Of a DNA stretch of 64,000 nt, positions 50,101-57,791 are shown in pieces. The stretch is from Streptacidiphilus sp041262165 (GTDB lineage Bacteria > Actinomycetota > Actinomycetes > Streptomycetales > Streptomycetaceae), in NCBI RefSeq assembly GCF_041262165.1, contig NZ_JBGCBY010000015.1, positions 121,586 through 185,585 on the forward strand, read 5' to 3'. Under the pieces are notes generated by a model. The model searched no databases, had not been told where the DNA came from, and was given only the letters and a program-made list of their open reading frames with translations. Position 1 is the first letter of the stretch. Each line of letters begins with the position of its first letter. The translations under genes and the position numbers were made by a program.

Positions 50101-51636
50101 TCAGGCCTTGGGCGCTTCGTCTTCCTCGATCCAGCCCATGGTCCGCTCGACGGCCTTGAGCCAGTTCTTGTACTCGCGGTCGCGGGTGGCCTCGTCCATC
50201 CGCGGGGTCCACTCGGCGGCCCGGTGCCAGTTGGCCCGCAGGGTGTCCAGGTCCGGCCAGAAGCCGACGGCCAGGCCGGCGGCGTAGGCCGCACCGAGCG
50301 CGGTGGTCTCGGCGACGAACGGGCGCTCCACCGGCGCGTCCAGGACGTCCGCGATGTTCTGCATCAGCAGGTTGTTGCTGGTCATGCCGCCGTCGACCTT
50401 GAGCGCGGTGAGCGTGACGCCGGAGTCCTTGGCCATGGCGTCGACGACCTCGCGGGTCTGCCAGGCGGTGGCCTCCAGCACGGCCCGGGCCAGGTGGCCC
50501 TTCGTCACATAACGCGTGAGCCCGGTGATCACGCCGCGCGCGTCGGAGCGCCAGTACGGGGCGAACAGCCCGGAGAACGCGGGGACGATGTAGGCGCCGC
50601 CATTGTCCTCGACCGTGTTGGCGAGGGTCTCGATCTCGGCCGCCGTGGAGATGATGCCCAACTGGTCGCGGAACCACTGCACCAGCGAACCGGTGACCGC
50701 GATGGACCCCTCCAGCGCGTAGACCGGCTTCTCCTTGCCGATCCGGTAGCCGACCGTGGTCAGCAGCCCGTGGTAGGAGTTGACGGCCTTCTCGCCGGTG
50801 TTGAGCAGCAGGAAGGTACCGGTGCCGTAGGTGCTCTTGGCCTCGCCCTCGTTGAAGCAGGTCTGCCCGAACAGCGCGGCCTGCTGGTCGCCCAGCGCGG
50901 ACGCGACCGGCACGCCCTCCAGCACGCCCACCGCGTGTCCGTACACCTCGGCGGAGGACCGGATCTCCGGCAGCACCGACGCCGGGACGCCCATCGACTC
51001 CAGGATCTTGGCGTCCCACTCCAGGGTGGCCAGGTTCATCAGCATGGTGCGCGACGCGTTGGTCACGTCGGTGACGTGCACCCCCCCGTTGACGCCGCCG
51101 GTCAGGTTCCAGATGACCCAGCTGTCCATCGTGCCGAAGAGGATGTCCCCGGCGTCGGCGCGCTCGCGCAGGCCCTCGACGTTGTCGAGCAGCCAGCGGA
51201 TCTTCGGTCCGGCGAAGTAGCTGGCCAGCGGCAGGCCGGTCTCGCGGCGGAAGCGGTCCTGGCCGACGTTGCGGCCGAGCTCCTTGCACAGCGCCTCGGT
51301 GCGGGTGTCCTGCCACACGATCGCGTTGTGCACCGGCTGGCCGGTGTTCTTGTCCCACAGGATGGTGGTCTCGCGCTGGTTGGTGATGCCGATGGCGCGG
51401 ATGTCGTCCCTGGTCAGGTTCGCCTTCTCGAGCGCCCCGGCGATGACGGACTGCACCCGGGTCCAGATCTCGGCGCCGTCGTGCTCGACCCAGCCGGGCT
51501 GGGGGAAGATCTGGCTGTGCTCCTGCTGGTCGACGGCGACGATGCGCCCGTCCGCACCGAAGATGATGCAGCGGCTGGAAGTGGTGCCCTGGTCGATCGC
51601 GGCGATGTACTGGCCGCCATTGGACAGTGTGGTCAC
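50101..51636 (-). CDS. glpK: Glycerol kinase
   Basis: The 511-aa FGGY-family kinase phosphorylates glycerol with ATP. Visible marks are AAIDQGTTSSRCIIF (phosphate-binding loop, residues 12-26), QRETTILWDKNTGQPVHNAI, a conserved YFAGPKIRWLLDN, TYGTGTFLLLNTG, GAYIVPAFSGLFAPYW and VDGGMTSNNLLMQ. In Gram-positive bacteria glycerol kinase can be activated by PTS-dependent His phosphorylation; whether this one has that His is not claimed here. It lies 83 bp downstream of glpF, with a good site before ATG 51636. Confidence 0.96.
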   Translation of the reverse strand: MTTLSNGGQYIAAIDQGTTSSRCIIFGADGRIVAVDQQEHSQIFPQPGWVEHDGAEIWTRVQSVIAGALEKANLTRDDIRAIGITNQRETTILWDKNTGQPVHNAIVWQDTRTEALCKELGRNVGQDRFRRETGLPLASYFAGPKIRWLLDNVEGLRERADAGDILFGTMDSWVIWNLTGGVNGGVHVTDVTNASRTMLMNLATLEWDAKILESMGVPASVLPEIRSSAEVYGHAVGVLEGVPVASALGDQQAALFGQTCFNEGEAKSTYGTGTFLLLNTGEKAVNSYHGLLTTVGYRIGKEKPVYALEGSIAVTGSLVQWFRDQLGIISTAAEIETLANTVEDNGGAYIVPAFSGLFAPYWRSDARGVITGLTRYVTKGHLARAVLEATAWQTREVVDAMAKDSGVTLTALKVDGGMTSNNLLMQNIADVLDAPVERPFVAETTALGAAYAAGLAVGFWPDLDTLRANWHRAAEWTPRMDEATRDREYKNWLKAVERTMGWIEEDEAPKA

Positions 51637-51719
51637 GGCTTGAGTCCTCTGGGGGAGTGGGTGCGGACAGGGGGAGGAACGGGTGCGCTTGCCACGTCTA
51701 CGAAATCAGAACTACGAAA

Positions 51720-52448
51720 TCAGAACGCTGCCTTGAAGAGGAGACCCGAGAGCGCCGCGCCGACGAGCGGTCCGGCCACCGGGACCCAGGCGTAACCCCA
51801 GTCGGAGGTGCCCTTCTTGGGGATGGGGAGCAGCGAGTGGATGATGCGCGGGCCGAGGTCGCGGACCGGGTTGATCGCGTAGCCGGTCGGGCCGCCGAGG
51901 GAGAAGCCGATGCCGACCACGGTGAGGGACGTGATCAGGATGCCCATGCCGGAGAGGCCGAGCTCCTTGTTGAGCCCCTGGGTGAGGATCAGCATGCACA
52001 GCACCATGGTGCCGATGATCTCGGTGATCAGGTTCTGTATCGGATTGCGGATCTCCGGGCCGGTGGAGAAGATCCCGAGCGTGGGCTCGTCGTTCTCCTG
52101 GAACTGGCCGAGGTAGACCAGCCAGACCAGCACCGCGCCGACCATCGCGCCGAGCAGCTGCCCCGCGAGGTAGACCGGCACGTGGCTCCACTGGCCGGTC
52201 TTGATGGCTATGGCGACGGTCACCGCCGGGTTGAGGTGGGCGCCCGACAGCGAGGACGAGACGTATGCCGCGACCATGACCGCGAAGCCCCAGCCGAAGG
52301 CGATGGCGACCCAGCCGGCGCCGTGCGCCTTGGATCTCTTGAGGGTGACGGCGGCGCAGACGCCGCCGCCGAGCAGGATGAGCAACGCGGTCCCGAGCAG
52401 CTCGCCTACGAAGATGTGGCCGTTGGACACAACGACTCCTTTGTCCAT
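51720..52448 (-). CDS. glpF: Glycerol uptake facilitator (aquaglyceroporin)
   Basis: The 242-aa inner-membrane channel has six predicted transmembrane helices and the two half-helix motifs. The first is canonical, NPA at residues 73-75 (LSGAHLNPAVTVA); the second reads NPV at 193-195 followed by R-D (GYAINPVRDLGP), keeping the selectivity-filter Arg but changing Ala to Val. It carries glycerol for glpK. It is first in the glycerol operon, and a perfect palindrome, the candidate GylR site, lies 45 bp upstream of ATG 52448. A GTG at residue 7 is an alternative start. Confidence 0.93.
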   Translation of the reverse strand: MDKGVVVSNGHIFVGELLGTALLILLGGGVCAAVTLKRSKAHGAGWVAIAFGWGFAVMVAAYVSSSLSGAHLNPAVTVAIAIKTGQWSHVPVYLAGQLLGAMVGAVLVWLVYLGQFQENDEPTLGIFSTGPEIRNPIQNLITEIIGTMVLCMLILTQGLNKELGLSGMGILITSLTVVGIGFSLGGPTGYAINPVRDLGPRIIHSLLPIPKKGTSDWGYAWVPVAGPLVGAALSGLLFKAAF

Positions 52449-52492
52449 GCCCCTGTGGGTGGGTGGGGGGTGTCACACGGGGCGGCCATGAA

Positions 52493-52509
52493 CAATGTTC
52501 GACATTGTC
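52493..52509. promoter_or_regulatory. Candidate GylR operator before glpF
   Basis: ACAATGT-TCG-ACATTGT is a perfect 7-bp inverted repeat, followed by CGACCGC. A related sequence lies before gylR at 53462-53495, supporting control by the same protein. Confidence 0.6.
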
Positions 52510-52670
52510 GACCGCCATGCGGCAGTTTTCCCTCCAGGCGCTCCCGCGTCAAGACCGCGCATGAAAAACTTCAGCCAATCAACTCTTCAAACGTTAAACC
52601 TGGGCAAATCGCCCACACGCAGCCTCATCTGCCCATCCCACCCCTCTTGTCGAGGCTGTATCCGGCCTGC

Positions 52671-53435
52671 TCAGAACCGGGCCGCGCCCAGGTCGCGGGA
52701 GATCGCCCGCGCCGCCTCCCGTACGGAGACCACGAGCTCCGGCCGCACCACGCCGGCCTCGCAGACCCGCTCCACCGCGCCGCTCACGCACACCGCGCCC
52801 ACGGGGTTGCGCCGCCGGTCCTGGATCAGCGCGCCGATGGACGCCACGCCCTCCCAGGTCTCCTCCACGGCCGCGCTCCACCCGCGCTCGCGGGTCAGCG
52901 CGCACTCCTCGTCGATGGCGACGAGGTCGGTCAGCGTCCGCGAGGTGAACCTCTCCGGCGCGTTGCCGTCGAGCATGCCGCGGGCCACCGGGTCGTGGGC
53001 GAGCAGCACCTTCCCCAGGGCCGTGCTGTGCAGCGGCTGCATGCTGCCGACCTCCAGCACCTGGCGGCTGTCGTCGGGTCGGAACACGTGATGGACGATC
53101 AGAACCCCGCGATGGTGCAGCACTCCCAGATAGACGGTCTCGCCGCTGGCGCGGGCGAGGTCGTCGGCCCAGACCAGCGCGCGGGCGCGCAGCTCGTGCA
53201 CGTCCAGATAGCTCTGCCCGAGTCGCAGCAGTTCCGCGCCGAGCTGGTATTTGCCGCTTTCCAGATCCTGTTCGACAAAGCCCTCCTGCTGCAGGGTCCG
53301 CAGGATTCCGTGCGCCGTGCCCTTGGCCAACCCCAGCGAGGCGGAAACCTCGGACAGTCCCAGACGGCGTTCGCCGCCCGCGAGCAGTCGCAGGATGGCC
53401 GCCGCGCGCTCAAGCGACTGGATCGGGCCGGGCAT
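52671..53435 (-). CDS. gylR: Glycerol operon regulator GylR (IclR family)
   Basis: The 254-aa IclR-type regulator has an N-terminal winged helix (IQSLERAAAILRLLAGGERR, SASLGLAKGTAHGILRTLQQ) and the IclR effector domain (GSMQPLHSTALGKVLLAHDP, WEGVASIGALIQDRRRNPVG). In Streptomyces coelicolor the orthologue represses the glycerol operon gylCABX and its own gene until glycerol 3-phosphate is present. Here it sits upstream of glpF in the same orientation, with similar palindromes before both units. ATG 53435 gives the family N-terminus; the same frame is open upstream but is not protein-like. Confidence 0.93.
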   Translation of the reverse strand: MPGPIQSLERAAAILRLLAGGERRLGLSEVSASLGLAKGTAHGILRTLQQEGFVEQDLESGKYQLGAELLRLGQSYLDVHELRARALVWADDLARASGETVYLGVLHHRGVLIVHHVFRPDDSRQVLEVGSMQPLHSTALGKVLLAHDPVARGMLDGNAPERFTSRTLTDLVAIDEECALTRERGWSAAVEETWEGVASIGALIQDRRRNPVGAVCVSGAVERVCEAGVVRPELVVSVREAARAISRDLGAARF

Positions 53436-53461
53436 CGCACACCTCCGCAGGGGAGCGGTCG

Positions 53462-53495
53462 ACAATGCTGAACACGTTGTGAGTATGTCGACCGC
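53462..53495. promoter_or_regulatory. Candidate GylR operator before gylR
   Basis: ACAATGCTGAACACGTTGT (53462-53480) is an imperfect version of the glpF palindrome, and TGTCGACCGC (53486-53495) is shared exactly with the glpF site region. It lies 27-60 bp upstream of gylR, fitting autoregulation. Confidence 0.5.
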
Positions 53496-53704
53496 GTATC
53501 TTTCCTTCAGAGTGTGCCAGTCCGACCGCCGCCGCTCCATCCGCCCCAGGAATCCCGCCTGGCGCAATCGACCCAATCCCGCGCATAGCGGCCGGGCGGC
53601 AGGGGGCGACCGCGCGCCGACGCGCCGTCCGCGGCCTGTTCGCACGCCATCCGTCCAGGCTGAGGCGATCTCCGCCGGGCGCGAACGGGGGCTCCGACGA
53701 GGGC

Positions 53705-54658
53705 TCAGCCCGCGGCCGATCCGCGCAGGGTCGCCGCCAAGACGGCGATCTGCTCGGCACCCACCCGGCAGCAGCCGCCGACCAGCCGGGCCCCGGCCCC
53801 GGTCCACTCGCCGACCCGTTCCGCGTCGAAGGTGGGGCGGCCGGCCCAGGCACGGGTCTGCGCGTTCCAGCCCTCGCCGCTGTTGGGGTAGACCACCACC
53901 GGCTTGCCGGTGACCGAGGCCGCCAGCGCCACAGCCTCCGCCGCCTCCTCCGGGGCGCAGCAGTTCACGCCCACCGCCACCACCTGGTCCACGCCGGCCG
54001 CCAGCGCGAACGCCTGCTCCAGCGGCTGCCCGGCCCGGGTGCGCCCGTCGGCGACGCTGTACGAGAGCCACACCGGCACGCCGAGCCCGTCCACGGCCCG
54101 AAGCAGTGCCTCCGCCTCGTCCAGGTCCGGCACGGTCTCCAGCGCCAGCACGTCAGGGGCCGCCGACGCCAGCACCTCCGCGCGCGGCCGGTGGAACCGC
54201 TCCAGCTCAGCGACACTCAGCCCGTAGCGGCCGCGATACTCCGAGCCGTCCGCGAGCACCGCTCCGTACGGGCCGACCGACGCCGCGACCCACCGCGAGG
54301 CGGCATTCCCGTCCGCGTCCCTCGCGGCCTCCCGCGCCAGCTCCACGCTGCGCCGCAGCAGGCCTTCCGCCTCGCGCCGCCCGATGCCCACCCGGGCGTA
54401 GCCCTCGAAGCCGGCCTGGTAGCTCGCCGTGATAGCCACCTGCGCTCCCGCGGCGAAGTACGCGCGGTGCACCTCGCGCACCGCCTCCGGTGCGTCCGCG
54501 AGCAGCCGCGCCGACCAGAGTGCGTCCGACAGGTCGTGCCCGGCCGCCTCCAACTGGTTCGACATCCCGCCGTCCAGCACCACGACACCCTCGGCGAGCG
54601 CTGCGACCAGCGACGTCGGCGAGGCATCCGGAGCGGGGGAACGGCCGTTGTCGGTCAT
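53705..54658 (-). CDS. mmuM: Homocysteine S-methyltransferase
   Basis: The 317-aa enzyme methylates homocysteine to methionine, in the MmuM type with S-methylmethionine or SAM as donor. It starts its barrel with VVLDGGMSNQLEAAGHDLSD and has ITASYQAGFEGYARVGI, VGPYGAVLADGSEYRGRY and the zinc ligands: Cys in GVNCCAP and the Cys pair in LVGGCCRVGAEQI. All three Zn Cys are intact. The gene stands between gylR and the divergent nrtR operon. No SAM riboswitch or other known RNA motif was seen in the 179-bp upstream gap, which contains 12-bp repeats of GTGGACGTAGAG. Confidence 0.9.
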   Translation of the reverse strand: MTDNGRSPAPDASPTSLVAALAEGVVVLDGGMSNQLEAAGHDLSDALWSARLLADAPEAVREVHRAYFAAGAQVAITASYQAGFEGYARVGIGRREAEGLLRRSVELAREAARDADGNAASRWVAASVGPYGAVLADGSEYRGRYGLSVAELERFHRPRAEVLASAAPDVLALETVPDLDEAEALLRAVDGLGVPVWLSYSVADGRTRAGQPLEQAFALAAGVDQVVAVGVNCCAPEEAAEAVALAASVTGKPVVVYPNSGEGWNAQTRAWAGRPTFDAERVGEWTGAGARLVGGCCRVGAEQIAVLAATLRGSAAG

Positions 54659-54800
54659 GCGGGGTGCCTCCGGCGTGGACGTAGAGGTGGACGTAGAGGT
54701 GGACGTAGCCGTGGACGCGCGGGCGGCCTGCGGCAGGTGCCGTAACTCTACGTGCCCGGCAAAACCTCTGGCCTCTGTCGGAGTCGTGCGCTAGGTTTAC

Positions 54801-54827
54801 CTCAGTTCGAGAAATACTCGATCTGAG
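54801..54827. promoter_or_regulatory. Candidate NrtR operator before its own operon
   Basis: CTCAGTTCGAG (54801-54811), AAATA, CTCGATCTGAG (54817-54827): arms match at 10 of 11 positions. It ends 10 bp before the nrtR start codon, the expected place for autoregulation. Confidence 0.55.
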
Positions 54828-54837
54828 AACAACCGCG

Positions 54838-55680
54838 ATGGAGAGCCCGATGCCGCCCCAGGGCCACGACCCGGCCGCCGACCAGGCCGAACAGGACTGG
54901 CTCGCAGCCTATGACCCGCGCGCCTTCACCCCGGTCGCGGTCACCGTGGACGTCGTCGCCCTGACCCTCCGCCAGAACCGGCTGCACGTCCTGCTCGTGG
55001 AGCGCGCCGCGCCGCCGTTCCAGGGCTGCTGGGCACTGCCCGGCGGCTTCGTCCGCGCCGGACAGGAAGACCTCGACCAGGCCGCCGCGCGCGAACTCGC
55101 CGAGGAGACCGGCGTGGAAACGGCCACCCTGCGTCGCGTTCACCTGGAACAACTCGGTTCGTACGGAAGGCCCGAGCGCGATCCCCGGATGCACGTCGTC
55201 TCCGTCGCCTACCTCGCCTTCGCGCCCGACCTGCCCGATCCGCAGGCCGGGAGCGACGCGGCCGACGCGGCCTGGGTGCCGCTCGCCGCACTGGACTCGG
55301 CTGCCGGACCCCACAGGGGAGGGCCCGGCAGCCGGCCCGCAGTCGAGCTGGCCTTCGACCACGCGGCGATCCTCGGCGACGCCCTCGACCGGGCCCGCTC
55401 CAAGCTCGAGTACACCCCGCTCGCCACCGCGTTCCTCGGCCCGGAGTTCACCATCTCCGAACTGCGCGCCGTCTACGAGGAGATCTGGGGCGAGAAGCTC
55501 CACGCGGGCAACTTCCACCGCAAGATCCTCTCCGTGCCCGGCTTCGTGGAGAGCACCGGCCAGACCACCGAGCGCGGCGGCAGCCGCGGCGGCCCCCGCG
55601 CCCGCCTCTACCGAACCGGAGACGCCCGCCTGCTCCACCCCGCGCTACTCCGACCCGACCGCGAGGAGGACATACGCTGA
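54838..55680 (+). CDS. nrtR: NrtR-type NUDIX-domain transcriptional regulator
   Basis: The 280-aa protein has an N-terminal NUDIX fold (about residues 38-165: VTVDVVALTLRQNRLHVLLV, CWALPGGFVRAGQEDLDQAA, ARELAEETGVETATL) and a C-terminal winged helix (about 185-265: YTPLATAFLGPEFTISELRA, YEEIWGEKLHAGNFHRKILS). This is the NrtR layout, in which ADP-ribose or a related nucleotide releases the protein from DNA; NrtR proteins mostly control NAD metabolism. The NUDIX box spacing is slightly off, as expected for a binding-only domain. It heads a four-gene operon whose other members are not NAD-synthesis genes. The stop overlaps the next gene's CTG start. Confidence 0.83.
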   Translation: MESPMPPQGHDPAADQAEQDWLAAYDPRAFTPVAVTVDVVALTLRQNRLHVLLVERAAPPFQGCWALPGGFVRAGQEDLDQAAARELAEETGVETATLRRVHLEQLGSYGRPERDPRMHVVSVAYLAFAPDLPDPQAGSDAADAAWVPLAALDSAAGPHRGGPGSRPAVELAFDHAAILGDALDRARSKLEYTPLATAFLGPEFTISELRAVYEEIWGEKLHAGNFHRKILSVPGFVESTGQTTERGGSRGGPRARLYRTGDARLLHPALLRPDREEDIR

Positions 55681-56786
55681 CCGTCCGGATCCCCGCCCGA
55701 CCGCGCACCTTCGACGAGGCCCTTGCCGCCGTCGCCGCCGCGACCACCGCGGCCGAGCTCCTCGGCGCGGCCCCCGCCGACGCGGACCGCCGCTACCGCC
55801 GTCTCGTCCGCTTACTCCACCCGGACACGGCGCCCCCCGGACGCAGTGCCGAGGCTGCCCGCGCCTGCGCCGCGCTGAACGCCCTCCGTACCCACCAACC
55901 GAACTCCGGCCAGGACACGCTGACGACCCGTCGGTTCGGCTACCGGATCGGCCCGGTCCACGCCCTCGGCGACCTCGCCGTCCTCCGCCGCGCCCGCGCC
56001 ACTCCGCTGTCCGCAACGCTGTCCGCAACGGGTCCGACCGCACGCGGCGGCCGTCCGCCCGCCGACCTCGACGCGCTCCTCAAGATCCCGCGCTCGCCCG
56101 CCGACAACGACCTGATCGAGCGTGAGGCCACCGCCCTCGACCGGCTCACCCGGCACGGCGACCCGCGCTACCGTGCCTACGCCCCGACCCTGGTCGAGAG
56201 CTTCCCGTACACCGACCCCGCCGACCCCAGCCGGACCGTGCGCCAGGTCAACGTCCTGAAACGGCTCGACGGCTTCCACCCCCTCACCGATCTCCTCGCC
56301 TCCTGGCCGGACGGCCTCGACCCCCGGGACGTCGCCTGGATCTGGCGACGCCTGCTCGTCGCCCTCGGCTACGCCCACCGCGCCGGGATCCGGCACGGTG
56401 CCGTCCTGCCCGAACACGTCCTCGTCCATCCGGCGGAACACGGACTCGTCCTCGTCGACTGGTGCTACTCCGTCGCCGGAGCCCCCGCCCGCCTGCCGGC
56501 CCTGGTCGAACGTCACCGCCGCCGCTATCCCCCCGAGGTGCGGATGCGGGACCCCGCGACCGAGGCCACCGACATCCACCTCGCCACCCTCTGCATGGCC
56601 GACCTCATGGCCGAACGAGCCCCGCGCGAGCTGCGCGCCTTCGTCGCCGGCTGCACCCTGCTGCCGGAACCCCGCCGACCGCACGACGCCTGGAAGCTGC
56701 TGGCCGAGCTCGACGACGTACTCGAGAACCTCTACGGTCCGCGGACCTTCCGCCCCATGCACCTACCCGGCAGCACCCACTCGTAA
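55677..56786 (+). CDS. J-domain / pseudokinase protein with a CTG start
   Basis: The 369-aa protein has an N-terminal DnaJ-like J-domain (residues 12-75: TFDEALAAVAAATTAAELLG, YRRLVRLLHPDTAP with HPD at 48-50) and a C-terminal kinase-like domain in which the catalytic loop is degenerate (GIRHGAVLPEHVLVHPAE, then LVLVDWCYS), so it is probably a pseudokinase. The open frame has no ATG, GTG or TTG before residue 188; the likely start is CTG at 55677, in CTGA overlap with the nrtR stop and 8 bp after GAGGAGG. Codon 46, just before HPD, is TTA, the rare Leu codon read by bldA tRNA. The VWA gene follows after 12 bp. Confidence 0.8.
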   Translation: MTVRIPARPRTFDEALAAVAAATTAAELLGAAPADADRRYRRLVRLLHPDTAPPGRSAEAARACAALNALRTHQPNSGQDTLTTRRFGYRIGPVHALGDLAVLRRARATPLSATLSATGPTARGGRPPADLDALLKIPRSPADNDLIEREATALDRLTRHGDPRYRAYAPTLVESFPYTDPADPSRTVRQVNVLKRLDGFHPLTDLLASWPDGLDPRDVAWIWRRLLVALGYAHRAGIRHGAVLPEHVLVHPAEHGLVLVDWCYSVAGAPARLPALVERHRRRYPPEVRMRDPATEATDIHLATLCMADLMAERAPRELRAFVAGCTLLPEPRRPHDAWKLLAELDDVLENLYGPRTFRPMHLPGSTHS

Positions 56787-56798
56787 GGAGAACCCCCC

Positions 56799-57791
56799 AT
56801 GGGCAGCGGACGCTGGTCCACCAACGTCTACGACGCCGCGGAGAACTACCGCGCCGCCACCGGAGCCGACGCCTTCGACTACAGCGCCCGCGCCCGCCGC
56901 GGCGCCCGCGACAGCTGGAAGGCCCACCCCTCACTCGACCCGCAGGGCCTGACCGTCCGGGAGAGCCGCGACTCCGCCGAGCACCCCAACTCCCTGGCCA
57001 TCGCGGTCCTCTTCGACGTCACCGGCTCGATGCAGGCCGTCCCGCGCGTCCTGCAGACCAAGCTCCCCGAGCTCTTCGGCCTGCTGCTGCGCAAGGGCTA
57101 CACCCAGGACCCGCAGATCCTCTTCGGCGCGGTCGGCGACGCGACCTGCGACCGCGTGCCGCTCCAACTCGGCCAGTTCGAGTCCGACAACCGGATGGAC
57201 GACGACCTCGGCAACATCTTCCTCGAAGGCGGCGGAGGCGGGCAGATGACCGAGTCCTACGAACTCGCCATGTACGCCATGGCCCGCCACACCTCGCTGG
57301 ACTGCCACGAGAAGCGGGGACGCCGCGGCTACCTCTTCCTGATCGGCGACGAGCTCCCCTACGGCAAGGTCAAGGCCCGCGAGGTGCGCGCCGTCCTCGG
57401 CGACGACCTCACCGAGGACATCCCGTTGAGTCGCCTGCTGCCCGAACTCCAGCGGACCTTCGACGTGTACTACATCCTCCCGGCCGGGACCGCCTACGCC
57501 GGGAACGCCGACGTGCTCGGCCCGTGGCGCAAGCTCCTCCGGCAGAACGTCATCGAACTCGACGACCTGGACGCCGTCTGCGAGACCATCGCCCTCACCG
57601 TCGGCCTCGGCGAGGAGGCCATCGACCTCCAGGAGGGCCTGGCCGACCTCGCCGAGGTCGGCTCCACCTCCGCCGACTCCGTCGGCAAGGCCCTCGCCGG
57701 AGTCGCCCGCCGCCACAGCGAGATCGCCGTCGGCGCCGCTTCGCTGCTCGGCGACATCCCTGACGCTCCCTCAGGAACCTCTCGGCTGTGA
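56799..57791 (+). CDS. VWA-domain protein
   Basis: The 330-aa protein has a von Willebrand A domain at about residues 65-255, with a metal-ion site: FDVTGSM (DxTxS, Asp 73), VGDATCDR and LIGDELPYG. No signal peptide or membrane anchor is present, so it is cytosolic. The N-terminal 60 residues include WSTNVYDAAENYRAATGADA, and the C-terminal tail is helical (SADSVGKALAGVARR). VWA proteins usually assemble with partners such as AAA ATPases; none is here, and the neighbours are a J-domain pseudokinase and a PurA-like enzyme. It is 12 bp after the former and overlaps the latter (GTGA). Confidence 0.82.
   Translation: MGSGRWSTNVYDAAENYRAATGADAFDYSARARRGARDSWKAHPSLDPQGLTVRESRDSAEHPNSLAIAVLFDVTGSMQAVPRVLQTKLPELFGLLLRKGYTQDPQILFGAVGDATCDRVPLQLGQFESDNRMDDDLGNIFLEGGGGGQMTESYELAMYAMARHTSLDCHEKRGRRGYLFLIGDELPYGKVKAREVRAVLGDDLTEDIPLSRLLPELQRTFDVYYILPAGTAYAGNADVLGPWRKLLRQNVIELDDLDAVCETIALTVGLGEEAIDLQEGLADLAEVGSTSADSVGKALAGVARRHSEIAVGAASLLGDIPDAPSGTSRL

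Noticed and set aside
53705..54837. SAM or cobalamin riboswitch upstream of mmuM
   Set aside because: The 179-bp gap shows only short repeats and the NrtR palindrome; no conserved riboswitch core was recognised.
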